From Xenopus tropicalis (Eukaryota; Chordata; Amphibia; Anura; Pipidae): DNA of 64,000 bases. Both the position numbers and the translations under genes were made by a program. Shown piece after piece: positions 63,033-64,000 of the stretch. The notes beneath the pieces were generated by a model. The model was not told where the DNA came from. It searched no databases and saw only the letters and a program-made list of their open reading frames with translations. Numbering within the stretch: position 1 is the stretch's first letter; every line of letters begins with the position of its first letter. The DNA lies in NCBI RefSeq assembly GCF_000004195.4, contig NC_030678.2:136546547-136610546 (forward strand), written 5' to 3'.

Positions 63033-64000
63033 CAGTGCTGTCCAACTTCTGTGGTACAGAGGGCCGGAATTTTTCTTGCCTACATGGTGGAGGGCCGATA
63101 ATGGAAGCCAGTTTTGACCACTCCCCTTATTTAAACCACACCCACTTCAAACTACACCCATGCTATCACAAGAGCTTTTAAGACCATCCCCACATTAATG
63201 GTGGCAACACAGCAAAAACCCAATGGTTGGTGCTCACTGAAGGGATATCACCCTTCATTTATATATGAAAGAATTATATTATGTCATACACTTAAATCGA
63301 TATGCCTCCTCCTCTTCTGTGGATAGCACAGCAACCCCCCAGCATATAATTACACCCCTTGGGGACCATATAATGACTATTTCCAAATGCCAAACTCCAG
63401 GAACAAACCCCTGCCAGGTTCACCTTCCACAGGCAGCATAGGGCAGGGAGAGTATGGCACACACAGGCAGCATAGGAAAGGCAGAGTATGGCACACACAG
63501 GCAGCATAGGGCAGGGAGAGTATGGCACACACAGGCAGCATAGGAAAGGCAGAGTATGGCACACACAGGCAGCATAGGGGAGGCATAGAGCAGGCAGAGT
63601 ACTGCTTGCCCTACCCCTCCTGTGTGTGCCATACTCTTCCTGCCCTCCCCTGCCTATGTGTGCCATACTATTCCTGCCCTTCCCTGCCTATGTGTGCCAT
63701 ACTATGCTTGCCCTCCCCTGCCTATGTGTGCCATACTATGCCTGCCCCCCCCGCCTATGTGTGCCATACTATTCCTGCCCACCCCTGCCTATGTGTGCCA
63801 TACTATGCCTGCCCTCCCCTGCCTATGTGTGCCATACTATGCTTGCCCTCCCCTGCCTATGTGTGCCATACTATGCCTGCCCCCCCCTGCCTATGTGTGC
63901 CATACTATTCCTGCCCACCCCTGCCTATGTGTGCCATACTATGCCTGCCCTCCCCTGCCTATGTGTGCCATACTATGCCTGCCCTATTGCACACACAGGC
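63033..64000. mobile_element. second hAT element with minisatellite, inverted, cut by window end
   Basis: It starts CAGTGCTGTCCAACTTCTG, the tip of the element at 29841-30771, and continues through GAGGGCCGATAATGGAAGCCAG, CCACACCCACTT and the GCAACCCCCCAGCATATAATTAC segment. This is the reverse complement of the first copy's right half. It then enters the 34-bp minisatellite at about 63430. The other terminus lies beyond base 64000. Confidence 0.85.
63430..64000. repeat. 34-bp minisatellite, inverted halves
   Basis: From 63430 to about 63600 the unit reads GGCAGCATAGGGCAGG-AGAGTATGGCACACACA. After a switch near 63603 (GTACTGC) it reads in the opposite sense as TGCCTATGTGTGCCATACTA and TGCCTGCCCTCCCC, about eleven units, to the window's end. 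The two arms could pair as a long stem. Confidence 0.9.

Overview
The window looks like vertebrate nuclear DNA, most probably from a clawed frog (Xenopus, X. tropicalis-like). The genes have introns with GT/AG borders, TATA and CCAAT promoter elements and AATAAA signals. The intergenic DNA is packed with many families of short inverted-repeat transposons, CR1 LINE pieces, Tc1/mariner, Harbinger and hAT elements and a chromodomain Ty3/gypsy element. The organism call is inferred from gene sequence and repeat style; no search was run. All identities and differences quoted were counted by eye.

Three host genes are supported, all on the minus strand. At the left, 6634-6699 is the first coding exon of an LMBR1-family gene (most likely lmbr1l), so 1-6633 is its intron 1. 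Next come two complete four-exon alpha-tubulin genes in tandem: tuba1b-like (13492-17453) and tuba1a-like (31058-35164), each encoding 451 residues. The order lmbr1l, TUBA1B, TUBA1A on one strand is the mammalian order. The two tubulins differ at only two residues, 232 and 340, the same two that separate human TUBA1A and TUBA1B. Exons 2 and 4 are almost identical in DNA while exon 3 is about 13 % different, which suggests patchy gene conversion that has spared the two diagnostic sites.

The rest is accessory DNA. 0-7 kb: intron 1 of lmbr1l, with MITEs and a large 47-bp minisatellite. 7-13 kb: a hAT snapback MITE, a TTAA-flanked MITE, decayed Tc1 copies and a CR1 3' end. 17.8-31 kb: the tubulin intergenic region, with nested palindromes, a G-rich minisatellite, a gypsy element (20837-25037) with matching 5-bp target duplications, and a hAT element carrying an inverted minisatellite. 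35-64 kb: no host exon recognised; it holds a complete 1600-bp Tc1 transposon with an intact transposase (37295-38894), a 459-bp CpG-rich palindromic MITE, a spliced Harbinger-type transposase (47309-48623) lacking one probable catalytic Asp, many MITE relics, and a second copy of the minisatellite-bearing hAT element running off the right end.

No bacterial-type system, CRISPR array, rRNA or tRNA gene was recognised.
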